From: Pelomonas sp. Root1217
GTDB lineage: Bacteria; Pseudomonadota; Gammaproteobacteria; Burkholderiales; Burkholderiaceae_C
Assembly (NCBI RefSeq): GCF_001425705.1
Contig: NZ_LMDC01000023.1
Coordinates: forward strand, 287,079-351,078
Direction: 5' to 3'
Length of the DNA stretch: 64,000 bases
Part shown: piece after piece, positions 37,367 to 48,355 of the stretch
Layout of the letters: each line of letters opens with the position of its first letter
Numbering within the stretch: the first letter of the stretch is position 1
Notes under the pieces: generated by a model
What the model was told of the DNA's origin: nothing
The model's database searches: none
What the model saw: only the letters and a program-made list of their open reading frames with translations
Made by a program: the position numbers and the translations under genes

Positions 37367-37993
37367 TCAGAAAACTGGATCGAGCAACTTTTCCTTGGCC
37401 ACCACACGCTGCGTCGCCGGCCGGTCGAAGACCCGTTGCAGGTACGCACGCAGGGCCGGCCGCGTCTTGGCCGGATTGGCCTGCATGCGCGTCCAGCGGC
37501 ACAGCATGAAGGCCAGCGGGTCCACGGCCGTGAACTGGTCACCCAGAAACCAGTCGCCGCCATGGCGGGCCAGTTCGGCGTCCATCTGGTCCAGCATCGG
37601 CGCGATCTGCGCCTCGGCACGGGCCTTCACCTCGTCGGCGTTGGCGGCCATGCGGTCGGGGTAGAAGTAGTGGATCAGCATGGCCTGCAGGGTGTTGGTC
37701 AGCCAGACCATCCACTTGTAGTACTGGGCCCGCTCGGCCGTGCCGGTTGCCGGCGCAAAGCCTGGGTGGCAGTCGGCCAGATGCATCAGGATGGCGGCCG
37801 TCTCGTACAGCACCAGGTCGCCGTCGACCAGCACCGGGATCACGCCGTTCGGGTTGAGTTTGAGATAGGCCGGCGACTTGTGCTCGTTGTTGGCCCGGTC
37901 CACCTGGCGCAGCGTGTAGGGAATGCCCATTTCCTCGAGCAGGAGATGGGGTGCAAAGCTGGCGTTGCTGGGGTAATAAAGCAGTTCGATCAT
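37367..37993 (-). CDS. Glutathione S-transferase family protein
   Basis: This is a cytosolic GST of 208 residues. The thioredoxin-fold N-domain (about 1-80) contains LYYPSNASFAPHLLLEEMGIPY, with a serine pair at the usual glutathione-activating position. The cis-proline region NPNGVIPVLV and DGDLVLYETAAILMHLAD are also present. The C-terminal helical domain ends with the GDQFTAVDPLAFML motif. ATG 37993 was chosen for the standard N-terminus. It is convergent with the permease gene, one base apart. The substrate is unknown; a detoxification role beside an efflux operon is plausible but unproven. Confidence 0.92.
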   Translation of the reverse strand: MIELLYYPSNASFAPHLLLEEMGIPYTLRQVDRANNEHKSPAYLKLNPNGVIPVLVDGDLVLYETAAILMHLADCHPGFAPATGTAERAQYYKWMVWLTNTLQAMLIHYFYPDRMAANADEVKARAEAQIAPMLDQMDAELARHGGDWFLGDQFTAVDPLAFMLCRWTRMQANPAKTRPALRAYLQRVFDRPATQRVVAKEKLLDPVF

Positions 37994-38113
37994 GGCGGCG
38001 GCGACGGGCTGGGGAAGGGGAGCGGCGAACTTTACGTGGCCGCAATACCTCCGCAGTGCACCCGCCCCAACCTGACGGCGTTGCCCCTGCATCCCGGCTC
38101 CTGGTTGAAGACG

Positions 38114-38746
38114 ATGAAGACCCTGCTCCACTCCACCGCTGCGGCCGCCCTCGCGCTGGGCGCCGCCTTCTGTGCCCCGGTTGCCCACGCTGACGTGCGC
38201 GTTCGCGCCAACGTCGGCATGGTGTTTGACAACCGCTACCACCACGACCACTACTACCCGGCGCCTGGCTACGTGGCGCCGCACGTGCCCCACGGGGCCG
38301 TCATCGTCGGTGCCGGCCCGGGCCGCTACTGGTTCCACGGTGGCGTCTGGTACCGGCCCTATGGCTCCAGCTACCGCGTCGTGCTGCCGCCGGTGGGCGT
38401 CGTCATCCCGTTGCTGCCGCCGTCCTATGTGACGCTGACCCTGGGCGGCCTGCCCTACTACTACGCCAACGGCGTCTACTACCGGCCGGTGCCCGAGGGC
38501 TATGTCGTGGCGACGCCGCCTCCCGAGGCCGCCACGGCGCAGGTCGTGCCGGCCGCGCCACCGCCCCCGCCCAAGGCCGAACCCATCATCTACCCGCGCA
38601 ACGGCCAGTCGCCCGAGCAGTTGGAGAACGACCGCCGCGACTGCAACCGCTGGGCGACGACACAGCCCAACGCTCAGGCCGATGCCAGCGTGTTCAACCG
38701 TGCCGTTGACGCCTGCATGGACGGCCGCGGCTACACGATGAAGTGA
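38114..38746 (+). CDS. Secreted Tyr/Gly/Pro-rich protein (DUF6515-like)
   Basis: This 210-residue exported protein has a signal peptide (about 1-26, ending APVAHA). The mature N-terminal part is His/Tyr-rich (NRYHHDHYYP). The repeated aromatic segment GGVWYRPYGSSYRVV and GLPYYYANGVYYRPVPEGYVV is typical of DUF6515-type secreted proteins. A Pro-rich linker precedes a small C-terminal domain with DRRDCNRWATTQ and DACMDGRGYT (two cysteines). The function is unknown; an envelope location is likely. It is convergent with xdhC, one base apart. Confidence 0.75.
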   Translation: MKTLLHSTAAAALALGAAFCAPVAHADVRVRANVGMVFDNRYHHDHYYPAPGYVAPHVPHGAVIVGAGPGRYWFHGGVWYRPYGSSYRVVLPPVGVVIPLLPPSYVTLTLGGLPYYYANGVYYRPVPEGYVVATPPPEAATAQVVPAAPPPPPKAEPIIYPRNGQSPEQLENDRRDCNRWATTQPNAQADASVFNRAVDACMDGRGYTMK

Positions 38747-38747
38747 G

Positions 38748-39728
38748 TCAGACCGCGCAGCCGGCCTCGGGACGACTGCCGGCCACGCGGTAGCGCACCG
38801 CGGTCATCTCGGCCAGGATGCTCAGCGCGATTTCCGGCGGCGTGCGGGCGCCGATGTCCAGGCCCACCGGGCCGTGCAGCCGGTCCAGCTCGGCATCAGT
38901 CAAGCCGAAATGCTCGCCCAGCCGCGCGCGACGCTTGGCCTGGTTGACGCGCGAGCCGATGGCGCCAACGTAGAAGGCCGCGCCCTTGAGCGCCTCCATC
39001 AGCGCAAGGTCGTCGAGCTTGGGGTCGTGGGTCAGCGCGACGATGGCCGTGGCGCCGTCGGGCTTGAAGGCGATGACAACGTCATCGGGCATGTCGCGGG
39101 TCAGCGTGACGCCGGGTAGATTGAAACCGTCGGCGTACTCGGCGCGCGGGTCGCACACGGTCACGCCATAGCCCAGGGCCAGGGCCATTTGCGCGAGGTA
39201 GTCGGTCATCTGGCCGGCGCCGATGACGAGCAACCGCCATTGCGGGCCGTGGTGGCTGACCAGCTGGGTGCCCGTCAGCGTCAGCGTGTCGGCGCCGGGC
39301 TCTGCGTCGGCCAGCGTGGCCGTACCGGTGGCCAGTTCCAGCGTGCGGCGCACGCGCTCGCCACGTTCCAGCCGCGCCAGCAATGCCTCCACGCCCGACT
39401 GCGGCCCCAGCGGCTCCAGCATCAGCTCCAGCGTGCCGCCACAGGGCAGGCCGAAGCGGCGCGCCTCCTCAGCGCCAACGCCGTAGCGCAGCGGCGTTGG
39501 CTGGGTCAGCGTCAGGCTGCCGGCGCGCAGCTGGGCGACCAGGTCGTCTTCGATGCAGCCGCCCGACACCGAGCCTGCAATCAAGCCGTCATCCCGCACT
39601 GCAACCAATGAGCCCACCGGCCGCGGCGCCGAGCCCCAAGTGCGCGTGATCGTACCCAGCACGACGCCGCGCGCTTCGGCACGCCAGCCGGCGGCCGTGC
39701 GCAGAACGTTGAGATCGAGGTTGTCCAT
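38748..39728 (-). CDS. xdhC: XdhC-family molybdenum-cofactor maturation protein
   Basis: XdhC-family proteins bind and sulfurate molybdenum cofactor and insert it into xanthine-dehydrogenase-type enzymes. The 326-residue protein has the N-terminal XdhC/CoxI domain (TRTWGSAPRPVGSLVAV, GSVSGGCIEDDL, FGLPCGGTLEL). A C-terminal Rossmann domain follows (LLVIGAGQMTDYLAQMA, CDPRAEYADGFN, VGAIGSRVNQAKRRARL). Two molybdenum hydroxylases lie within 9 kb and are the likely clients. ATG 39728 was chosen over an upstream frame extension that lacks family similarity. Confidence 0.9.
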   Translation of the reverse strand: MDNLDLNVLRTAAGWRAEARGVVLGTITRTWGSAPRPVGSLVAVRDDGLIAGSVSGGCIEDDLVAQLRAGSLTLTQPTPLRYGVGAEEARRFGLPCGGTLELMLEPLGPQSGVEALLARLERGERVRRTLELATGTATLADAEPGADTLTLTGTQLVSHHGPQWRLLVIGAGQMTDYLAQMALALGYGVTVCDPRAEYADGFNLPGVTLTRDMPDDVVIAFKPDGATAIVALTHDPKLDDLALMEALKGAAFYVGAIGSRVNQAKRRARLGEHFGLTDAELDRLHGPVGLDIGARTPPEIALSILAEMTAVRYRVAGSRPEAGCAV

Positions 39729-39765
39729 GGGGGGTGCTTGTGCGTGCGCGAACTCCGCCGCGACC

Positions 39766-39781
39766 ATACCGCGAACGGTAT
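39766..39781. promoter_or_regulatory. Perfect palindrome upstream of xdhC, possible operator
   Basis: ATACCG-CGAA-CGGTAT is a perfect 16-bp inverted repeat. It lies 38 bp upstream of the xdhC start and 68 bp upstream of the divergent NTF2-like gene. The size suits a repressor operator. The regulator is unknown. Confidence 0.4.
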
Positions 39782-39848
39782 TCACCTTGCAGCGGCCATG
39801 ACCTGCGCGCCCTGACGGCTCCTAAACTGGCCGCCCCTCGTTGAAAGC

Positions 39849-40337
39849 ATGCGCATGAAGAAAGCCCTCCTCGCCAGCCTGCTGGCTGCCACGCTGGCAG
39901 GCCCTGCCCTCGCCCAGCTGCCCGTCGTGGCCCAGCCCGACCACGCCAAGCTGCTGGCCAGCAGCGACCCCAAGCTCGCGGCCAACAAGCGCCTGGTCTA
40001 CAACTTCTGGCGCGAGGTCTTCGAGGGCGGGCACATGGAGCTGGCGGACCGCTACCTGGCCGAGTCCTATATGCAGCACAACCCGGAGGTGCCCACCGGG
40101 CGCGCCGGCTTTGTCGACGTGTTCTCCAAGGTCGCCACATCCAAGCCCATCGAAGCCCGCGTCAGGGCGCCGCTGGTCTCCATCGTGGCCGAGCGCGATC
40201 TGGTCATCCTCAGCTTCGTCAGCGAGCTGCCGGATCCCAAGGACGCCAGCAAGACCTACACGACCACCTGGTTCGACATGTTCCGCATCGAGAACGGCAA
40301 GATCGCCGAGCATTGGGACCCCGACACCAAGCACTGA
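39849..40337 (+). CDS. Exported NTF2/SnoaL-like protein
   Basis: This 162-residue protein has a signal peptide (MRMKKALLASLLAATLAGPALA) and a single SnoaL/NTF2-like domain (about 45-158). Recognisable segments are NKRLVYNFWREVFEGGHMELADRYL, SYMQHNPEVPTGRAGF and TWFDMFRIENGKIAEHWD. The cone-shaped fold binds small hydrophobic ligands, and family members include isomerases and ligand carriers. The exported form has no assigned reaction. It lies between xdhC and the CoxSLM-type genes. A 7-bp hairpin (40387-40404) follows its stop, so it may be a separate transcript. ATG 39855 is an alternative start. Confidence 0.8.
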   Translation: MRMKKALLASLLAATLAGPALAQLPVVAQPDHAKLLASSDPKLAANKRLVYNFWREVFEGGHMELADRYLAESYMQHNPEVPTGRAGFVDVFSKVATSKPIEARVRAPLVSIVAERDLVILSFVSELPDPKDASKTYTTTWFDMFRIENGKIAEHWDPDTKH

Positions 40338-40453
40338 CACCCGCCCGGCAACTGACTGCCCATCTATAGGGGTTTGCGCAGCCCCTGCCTGCCCGACGGC
40401 AGGCGACGATAGCCTCGCGACGGCCACCCAGGCCGCACCGAGGAGACATCGAG

Positions 40454-40930
40454 ATGGGCATTCCTATCAAGCTGGCAATAAACGGGCGGACGGTGAGCCG
40501 CGAGGTCGCGCCCGACCAGTTGCTGGTGCAATTTCTGCGCGAAGACCTGGCACTGACCGGCACCCATGTCGGCTGCGACACCGCCCAGTGCGGCGCCTGC
40601 ACGGTGCATCTCGACGGCCGCGCCGTGAAGGCCTGCAGCATGCTGGCCGTGCAGGCGGACGGCGCGGCGGTGACCACCATCGAAGGCCTGACCGGCGCCG
40701 ACGGCGTGCTGCATCCCATGCAGGCCGCCTTCAAGGAATGCCATGGCTTGCAGTGCGGCTTCTGTACGCCCGGCATGGTCATGAGCGCCATCGACCTCGT
40801 GCAGCACCACGATTGCTCCAGCGAGACAGCCATCCGCGAGGGGCTGGAGGGCAATATCTGCCGCTGCACCGGCTACCAGAACATCGTGCGTGCCGTGCAA
40901 GTCGGCGCTCAAGCCATGAAGGGGGTGTGA
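40454..40930 (+). CDS. [2Fe-2S] subunit of a CoxS/xanthine-dehydrogenase-type hydroxylase
   Basis: This is the small iron-sulfur subunit that passes electrons from the molybdenum site to FAD. The 158 residues carry both clusters. The plant-ferredoxin-type set is in [17 protein letters not shown] plus the later KAC. The C-terminal set is in QCGFCTPGM and ICRCTGY. A Shine-Dalgarno (GAGGAGA) precedes the ATG. It is the first gene of an S-L-M operon, the order seen in form II CO-dehydrogenase-like enzymes. The operon promoter should lie in the 116-bp upstream gap. Confidence 0.92.
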   Translation: MGIPIKLAINGRTVSREVAPDQLLVQFLREDLALTGTHVGCDTAQCGACTVHLDGRAVKACSMLAVQADGAAVTTIEGLTGADGVLHPMQAAFKECHGLQCGFCTPGMVMSAIDLVQHHDCSSETAIREGLEGNICRCTGYQNIVRAVQVGAQAMKGV

Positions 40931-40931
40931 C

Positions 40932-43286
<2,355 letters not shown>

Positions 43287-43296
43287 GGAGACGACC

Positions 43297-44067
43297 ATGA
43301 ACTACCAAGCCGCATCCTCGGTCGCCACCGCCCGCCTGGGCGCCGACGACAAGTTCCTGGCCGGCGGCCAGTCGCTGCTCGGCGCCATCAAGCTTGGCCT
43401 GGCCGCGCCCGCAGGCCTGGTTGACGTGCGCCGCCTGCCCGAGTTGCAAGGCATCACGGTCGATGCCAAGACCGTACGCATCGGCGCCGCGACGACGCAT
43501 GCCACGGTCGCTGCGTCGGCCGACGTGCGGCGCGCTCTTCCCGCGCTGGCCGACCTGGCCGGCCGCATCGGTGACCGCCAGGTGCGCAATGTCGGCACGC
43601 TGGGCGGCAGCCTGGCCAACAACGACCCCGCCGCCTGCTACCCCGCCGCCGTGCTGGGCCTGGGTGCGACCGTCCACACCAGCAGCCGCACCATCGCGGC
43701 CGACGACTTCTTCCTGGGCCTGTTCACGACGGCGCTGCAGGACGGCGAGCTGATCACCGCGGTCAGTTTCCCTATCCCGAAGGCGGCGGCCTGGCAGAAG
43801 TTCAAGCAGCCGGCTTCGCGCTTCTCGCTGGTGGGTGTGTTCGTGGCGCGCCTGGACAGCGGCGTGCGCGTGGCGGTCACCGGCGCCGGGCCGGGCGTGT
43901 TCCGCTGCAGCGAGCTGGAGACGGCGCTCGGCCGCGATTGGAGCGCGGCCGCGGCGCGGTCAATCAAGGTCAGCGCCGATGGGCTGAACAGCGATCTGCA
44001 CGGCACGGCGGCCTATCGTGCAGCGCTGATCCCGGAGCTGGCCGCGCGGGCCATCGCAGCGGCTTAG
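43297..44067 (+). CDS. FAD-binding subunit, CoxM-like
   Basis: This is the flavoprotein subunit of the S-L-M hydroxylase; it transfers electrons from the iron-sulfur subunit to the outside acceptor. The 256 residues have the FAD-binding motifs LAGGQSLLGAIKL (about 24-36) and NVGTLGGSLANNDPAACYPA (about 100-119). The CODH_flavoprotein C-terminal domain follows. It is slightly shorter than typical CoxM. A strong ribosome site (GAGGAGA) precedes the ATG. Its 3' end overlaps the convergent esterase-like gene by 4 bp. Confidence 0.92.
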   Translation: MNYQAASSVATARLGADDKFLAGGQSLLGAIKLGLAAPAGLVDVRRLPELQGITVDAKTVRIGAATTHATVAASADVRRALPALADLAGRIGDRQVRNVGTLGGSLANNDPAACYPAAVLGLGATVHTSSRTIAADDFFLGLFTTALQDGELITAVSFPIPKAAAWQKFKQPASRFSLVGVFVARLDSGVRVAVTGAGPGVFRCSELETALGRDWSAAAARSIKVSADGLNSDLHGTAAYRAALIPELAARAIAAA

Positions 44068-44732
44068 CTCGCAGTCTTTTCGCTCTCCTGCGCCGCCACC
44101 ACCGCTTCGCGCCACAGTCGCGACGGGATGAAGGTGCGCAGCTGCTCCATGGCCTTGTCGATCAGGGCCGGGTGCAGGCCGTGATCGAGGTGGGGTAGCA
44201 GATCGGCCGTCACATCGGCGCCGAGGTCGACCAGAGACTGCGCCGCGTCGACCACGTGGCGGTAGGGGAAGCGCTGGTCCGCCAAGCCATGCAGCAGGTG
44301 CACGCAGACGTCCTGCGGCGCATGTTCCGGCCGTGCCAGATAGCCGCCGGCAAAGGCCAGCACGCGTCCGACGAGCTCGCCTTCTGCCTGCACGGCCTCC
44401 AGCGCCAGCAACGCGCCGTCGCCAACACCGGCCAGCGCAACGCGCTGCCAGGGAAGATCCAGTTTGCGGGCCTCCAGGCGCAGGCGCTCGATCAGATGGG
44501 GCAGCGCAGCGCTGACGCCCTCGGCGCCGGGCGCTGCGTCCAGCCACCAGCGGCAGCGGCCCTCGGCGTCACGCAGGGGCGGGTGCAGATTGAGCGTCAA
44601 CGCGTTGGGATATTGGGCGTGCAGGGCGGCCGCCAGCGGTGCGAGCGTGTCGGGGCCGTCGGGGGCGATGCCGCTGTCCGGGAGCAGGGCGAACAGCAGG
44701 TCGGGTGCTGTTGCATCTTGGGGGAGGCTCAT
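44064..44732 (-). CDS. Alpha/beta-hydrolase (YpfH/carboxylesterase-like) lacking the nucleophile serine
   Basis: This 222-residue protein has the fold of small phospholipase/carboxylesterase-family hydrolases. The nucleophile elbow, normally GxSxG, reads GVGDG with Gly104 in the Ser position ([15 protein letters not shown]). The acid ([12 protein letters not shown], Asp) and base ([10 protein letters not shown], His) positions are kept. It is therefore probably inactive as a classical esterase or acts as a binding protein. It sits between two molybdenum hydroxylase operons, convergent with CoxM and divergent from the IorA-like gene. A miscalled base could also explain the Gly. Confidence 0.78.
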   Translation of the reverse strand: MSLPQDATAPDLLFALLPDSGIAPDGPDTLAPLAAALHAQYPNALTLNLHPPLRDAEGRCRWWLDAAPGAEGVSAALPHLIERLRLEARKLDLPWQRVALAGVGDGALLALEAVQAEGELVGRVLAFAGGYLARPEHAPQDVCVHLLHGLADQRFPYRHVVDAAQSLVDLGADVTADLLPHLDHGLHPALIDKAMEQLRTFIPSRLWREAVVAAQESEKTAS

Positions 44733-44803
44733 GCCGCTATTTTCGATCCTGCCCGCTATCCTGCGCTGCAGTTTTGATGTTTCACCCGCCCGGGCCCGCC
44801 TTG

Positions 44804-45268
44804 ATGGAACTGAAAGTAAACGGCCAGGCCATGACGCTGCCGGACATCGCCAGCGACCCGGCGATGCCGCTGCTGTGGGCGCTGCGCGACGGCCTGAACC
44901 TGACCGGCACCAAGTTCGGCTGCGGCATCGCCGCCTGCGGCGCCTGCACGGTGCATGTCGACGGCGCAGCCACCCGTTCCTGCGTGACGCCAGTGGGCGC
45001 TGTCGCGGGCAAGTCCGTCACGACCATCGAGGGGCTTGGCAGCAAGGACCACCCTCACGCCGTACAACTCGCCTGGCTGGCCGAGCAAGTCCCGCAGTGC
45101 GGCTACTGCCAGAGCGGGATGCTGATGGCCGCCGCAGCGCTGCTGGCAAAGAACAAGGCCCCGAGCGACGCCGACATCGATGCGGCGATGACCAACCTCT
45201 GCCGCTGCGGCACCTATCCGCGCGTGCGGGCCGCGATCAAGCAAGCCGCAAAGGGAATCAAGAAATGA
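44804..45268 (+). CDS. iorA: [2Fe-2S] subunit, isoquinoline 1-oxidoreductase alpha-like
   Basis: This is the small electron-transfer subunit of an IorAB-type molybdenum hydroxylase. The 154 residues carry [17 protein letters not shown] plus the later SC for cluster one. Cluster two is in QCGYCQSGM and LCRCGTY. I chose ATG 44804 ([15 protein letters not shown]), the usual N-terminus; ATG 44777 in frame is possible. Its stop overlaps the large-subunit start (ATGA). No FAD subunit gene follows, as is normal for the two-subunit IorAB type, which passes electrons to an external acceptor. Confidence 0.88.
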   Translation: MELKVNGQAMTLPDIASDPAMPLLWALRDGLNLTGTKFGCGIAACGACTVHVDGAATRSCVTPVGAVAGKSVTTIEGLGSKDHPHAVQLAWLAEQVPQCGYCQSGMLMAAAALLAKNKAPSDADIDAAMTNLCRCGTYPRVRAAIKQAAKGIKK

Positions 45269-47592
45269 AGCGGCGCACGCTACTCTTGACCGGGGCCGGT
45301 GCGTTGGGAGTGCTGATCGTCGGCTGGGGCTTCATGCCGCCGCGCTCGCGCCTGGGCCACGCGCACACGCTGCCGCCGGTCGATGGCGAGGTCGGGCTGA
45401 ACGGCTGGATCAAGATCGCGACCGACGGCAAGGTGCTGCTGGCCATGAACCGCAGCGAGATGGGCCAGGGCGTGCACACCGCGCTATCGCAGCTCGTCGC
45501 CGAGGAGCTGGATGTGCCGCTGGCCAGCGTGCGCCTGACCGAGGCCGGGCACGAGGCCATCTACGGCAACATCGCCGCCTTCCTCGGCAGCGTGCCTTTC
45601 GGCCCGCGCGACCAGCAGCGCCGCGCCTTCAAGTTCTCGTCCTGGGTGACGGCCAAGATTGCCCGCGAGCTGGGGCTGAACCTGACCGGTGGGTCCTCGA
45701 GCACCGCCGACGCCTGGGATGCACTGCGCCTGGCGGCCGCCACGGCGCGCGCCCAGTTGCTCGGCGCCGCGGCGCTGAAGCACAAGCTGCCGGTGGCCGA
45801 ACTGTCGGTCAAGGCCGGCGTCATCCACCATGCCAGCGGCGCGCTCAGCCACTATGGCGAACTCGCGACCCAGGCCGCGCTGACGCCGCCGGGTGACGTG
45901 GTGCTGAAGCCGCGCAGCCAGTGGACGCAGATCGGCCAGGCCCTGCCCCGCCTGGACTTGGCCGCCAAGGTGGACGGCAGTGCGCGCTTCGGCCTGGATG
46001 TGCGCGAGCATGGCCAAGTCTTCGCCGCCATTCGCCACTGTCCCATGCTGGGCGGCGGCCTGGGGCCAGCCAATGTCGACGCCGTGCGCGCCCGGCCCGG
46101 CGTGCTGCGGGTCGTGGCCCTCGGCCCCATCGCCGGCTCAACGGCGGCCTATGCCGTCGTCGCCCACACGACCTGGCATGCCCTGGAGGCGGCCAAAGCG
46201 CTGGACGTGCAGTGGCAGCCGCCGCCGAACGGCAGGCTGGATTCCAAGGCCATCCTCGCCTCGCTGGAGAGTGAGGCGCGTCGCGCCCACGAAGCCGGTG
46301 ATGGCTTCGCCTTCCTGAAGCGGGGCGACGTGAAAACTGCGCTGGCCGGAGCCGCGACGAAGCTGGAGGCCGTCTACAGCGCGCCTCATCTGGCTCACGC
46401 CACCATGGAGCCGATGAACTGCACCGCCCAAGTGCTGGACGGCCATGTCACAGTCTGGGCGCCGACCCAGGTACCGGGCTTTGCGCGCGACGTCGCCGCG
46501 CGCGTCGCCGGCGTGGCGCCCGAAGCCGTGGCTGTGCACGTGACCTATCTCGGCGGCGGATTCGGCCGGCGGCTGGAGGTGGACTTCATCGGTCAGGCCG
46601 TGCGCATCGCGCTGGAGATGGGCGGCCTGCCGGTGCAGTTGGTCTGGTCGCGCGAGGAGGACATGACGCACGACTTCTACCGCCCAGCCGAGGTGGCCGT
46701 GCTGCAGGGCGGGCTGGATGCGGCGGGCCGCCCCGTGGCGCTGGCCATCACGAATGCGGCGGACTCGATGCTGTCACGCTGGGCCGAGCGCGTGATGCCC
46801 GGCCTTGCGACCACGCTGGACGTGCTGAACCGCAACGCCTTCCCGGATGGCCGCGCGCCGGCTGCCCTCTTCAAGCGCGGCGACGCGCCCGACAAGACCG
46901 CTTCCGAAGGCCTGTTCGACCTGGCCTATGCCATTCCCCATGCGCGCGTCGCCCACCAGGCCACGCACAGCGGCGTGCCGGTCGGCATGTGGCGCGCGGT
47001 GGGCCATTCCCACCACGCCTTCTTCAAGGAAAGCTTCATCGACGAGATGGCCCATGCCGCCAAGGCCGACCCGGTGGCCTTTCGCCTCGCGCTGCTGGAG
47101 GGCCTGCCACGCCACCAGGCGGTGCTGAAGAAGGCGGCCGAGGCGGCAGGCTGGGGGCAGCCCCTGCCCGCCGGCGTGGCCCGCGGCGTGGCCGTGCACG
47201 AGAGCTTTGGCAGCGTCGTGGCCCAGGTGGTGGAGGTCGCGAAAGAGAACGGGCCACGGGCGAAGCGCGTGGTCTGCGCCATTGATTGCGGCACGGTCGT
47301 CAACCCGGGCATCGTCGTGCGCCAGATGGAGAGCTGCATCATCTTCGGCCTGACCGCGGCGCTGTGGGGCCGCATCGATATCGTCAACGGCGAAGTGCGG
47401 CAGAAGAGCTTCCCCGACCACCCGCTGATGGCCTTGGCCCAATGCCCTGTCATCGAAACCCATCTAATGCCCAGTGAGGGCCCACCGACCGGCGTCGGCG
47501 AGCCGGGCTTGCCGCCGGTCGCGCCGGCAGTCGCCAACGCCTGGTTTGCGTTGACAGGCGAGCGCCGACGCAGCCTGCCGCTGCGCGGCTGA
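45265..47592 (+). CDS. iorB: Molybdopterin-binding large subunit, isoquinoline 1-oxidoreductase beta-like
   Basis: This is the catalytic subunit of an IorAB-type hydroxylase or aldehyde dehydrogenase. The 775 residues begin with a twin-arginine-like leader ([21 protein letters not shown]), suggesting a membrane-associated or periplasmic enzyme. Family segments are [59 protein letters not shown] and [17 protein letters not shown] with the catalytic Glu. The substrate cannot be read off. XdhC about 5.5 kb upstream is a plausible cofactor-insertion partner for this enzyme as well. Confidence 0.9.
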   Translation: MKRRTLLLTGAGALGVLIVGWGFMPPRSRLGHAHTLPPVDGEVGLNGWIKIATDGKVLLAMNRSEMGQGVHTALSQLVAEELDVPLASVRLTEAGHEAIYGNIAAFLGSVPFGPRDQQRRAFKFSSWVTAKIARELGLNLTGGSSSTADAWDALRLAAATARAQLLGAAALKHKLPVAELSVKAGVIHHASGALSHYGELATQAALTPPGDVVLKPRSQWTQIGQALPRLDLAAKVDGSARFGLDVREHGQVFAAIRHCPMLGGGLGPANVDAVRARPGVLRVVALGPIAGSTAAYAVVAHTTWHALEAAKALDVQWQPPPNGRLDSKAILASLESEARRAHEAGDGFAFLKRGDVKTALAGAATKLEAVYSAPHLAHATMEPMNCTAQVLDGHVTVWAPTQVPGFARDVAARVAGVAPEAVAVHVTYLGGGFGRRLEVDFIGQAVRIALEMGGLPVQLVWSREEDMTHDFYRPAEVAVLQGGLDAAGRPVALAITNAADSMLSRWAERVMPGLATTLDVLNRNAFPDGRAPAALFKRGDAPDKTASEGLFDLAYAIPHARVAHQATHSGVPVGMWRAVGHSHHAFFKESFIDEMAHAAKADPVAFRLALLEGLPRHQAVLKKAAEAAGWGQPLPAGVARGVAVHESFGSVVAQVVEVAKENGPRAKRVVCAIDCGTVVNPGIVVRQMESCIIFGLTAALWGRIDIVNGEVRQKSFPDHPLMALAQCPVIETHLMPSEGPPTGVGEPGLPPVAPAVANAWFALTGERRRSLPLRG

Positions 47593-47613
47593 GCGGCACC
47601 AGAGCGGGGTGCC

Positions 47614-48327
47614 TCAGACCTTGATGGAGAACGGGTTGAAGTTGGTGTCGCGGTCGTAGTGGTCTTCGCCCTCGGCGCGCTTCAAGAAGGCGACGACCTT
47701 GGCGGTCAGCGGGTACATGACGGCCTCCCAGATGGTCTTGAAAAGGTACTGGGTGACGATGACGGCGAAGAGCTGGTCGTTGGGCCAGATGCCGTAGAAG
47801 GCGATCAGGAAGAAGACGCCGGTGTCGACGAGCTGACCAACGACGGTGGAGCCGACGATGCGTGCCCAAAGGAAGCGGCCCTGCGTGGCGATCTTCATCT
47901 TGGCCAGCACGAAGCTGTTGGCAAAGCTGCCGCAGGCAAAGGCGATCATCGAACCCGCGACGATCCGCCAGGTGTTGCCAAACACGGCGTCCAGGTGCGG
48001 TTGGTAAGCAGCCATGAAGTCGTTCTGCGCCGGCGGCAGGTTGACGACGACAAAGGCCATGAAGGCCGAGAACACCAGGGCGCCGAAGCCGGCCCAGACG
48101 ACACGGCGGTCGCGGCCATAGCCGTAGACCTCGGTCAGGATGTCGCCAAAGATGTAGCTGATCGGGAAGAAGAACAGGTCGGCGCCGAAAGTGACCGTGC
48201 CGATGACCGGCAGGGTCAGCTGGGCCGCCTTGGCCGCGCCAATCAGGTTGGAGCACAGCAGCACGCAGACGAAGGCCGCCATGATCAAGTCGTAGTACTT
48301 GAAGCTGCGGGGCGCTGATGGGGTCAT
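47614..48327 (-). CDS. Queuosine precursor transporter (YhhQ/QPTR family)
   Basis: This is an inner-membrane protein importing queuosine precursors (preQ0/preQ1 type) for tRNA modification. The 237 residues form about six helices. Family segments are LLCSNLIGAAK, GADLFFFPISYIFGDILTEVYGY, SMIAFACGSFANSFVLAKMK and GQLVDTGVFFLIAFYG. A Shine-Dalgarno (AGGAGGAG) lies just before the ATG. The short upstream gap to the histidine kinase gene (28 bp) leaves no room for a preQ1 riboswitch, so it is probably transcribed with that kinase. Confidence 0.9.
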   Translation of the reverse strand: MTPSAPRSFKYYDLIMAAFVCVLLCSNLIGAAKAAQLTLPVIGTVTFGADLFFFPISYIFGDILTEVYGYGRDRRVVWAGFGALVFSAFMAFVVVNLPPAQNDFMAAYQPHLDAVFGNTWRIVAGSMIAFACGSFANSFVLAKMKIATQGRFLWARIVGSTVVGQLVDTGVFFLIAFYGIWPNDQLFAVIVTQYLFKTIWEAVMYPLTAKVVAFLKRAEGEDHYDRDTNFNPFSIKV

Positions 48328-48355
48328 GGGGCTCCTCCTGTTGGAGGCGGCATTG

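Noticed and set aside
48328..48355. preQ1 riboswitch ahead of the queuosine-precursor transporter
   Set aside because: The gap is only 28 bp, filled by the ribosome site and a small palindrome; there is no room for a preQ1 aptamer.
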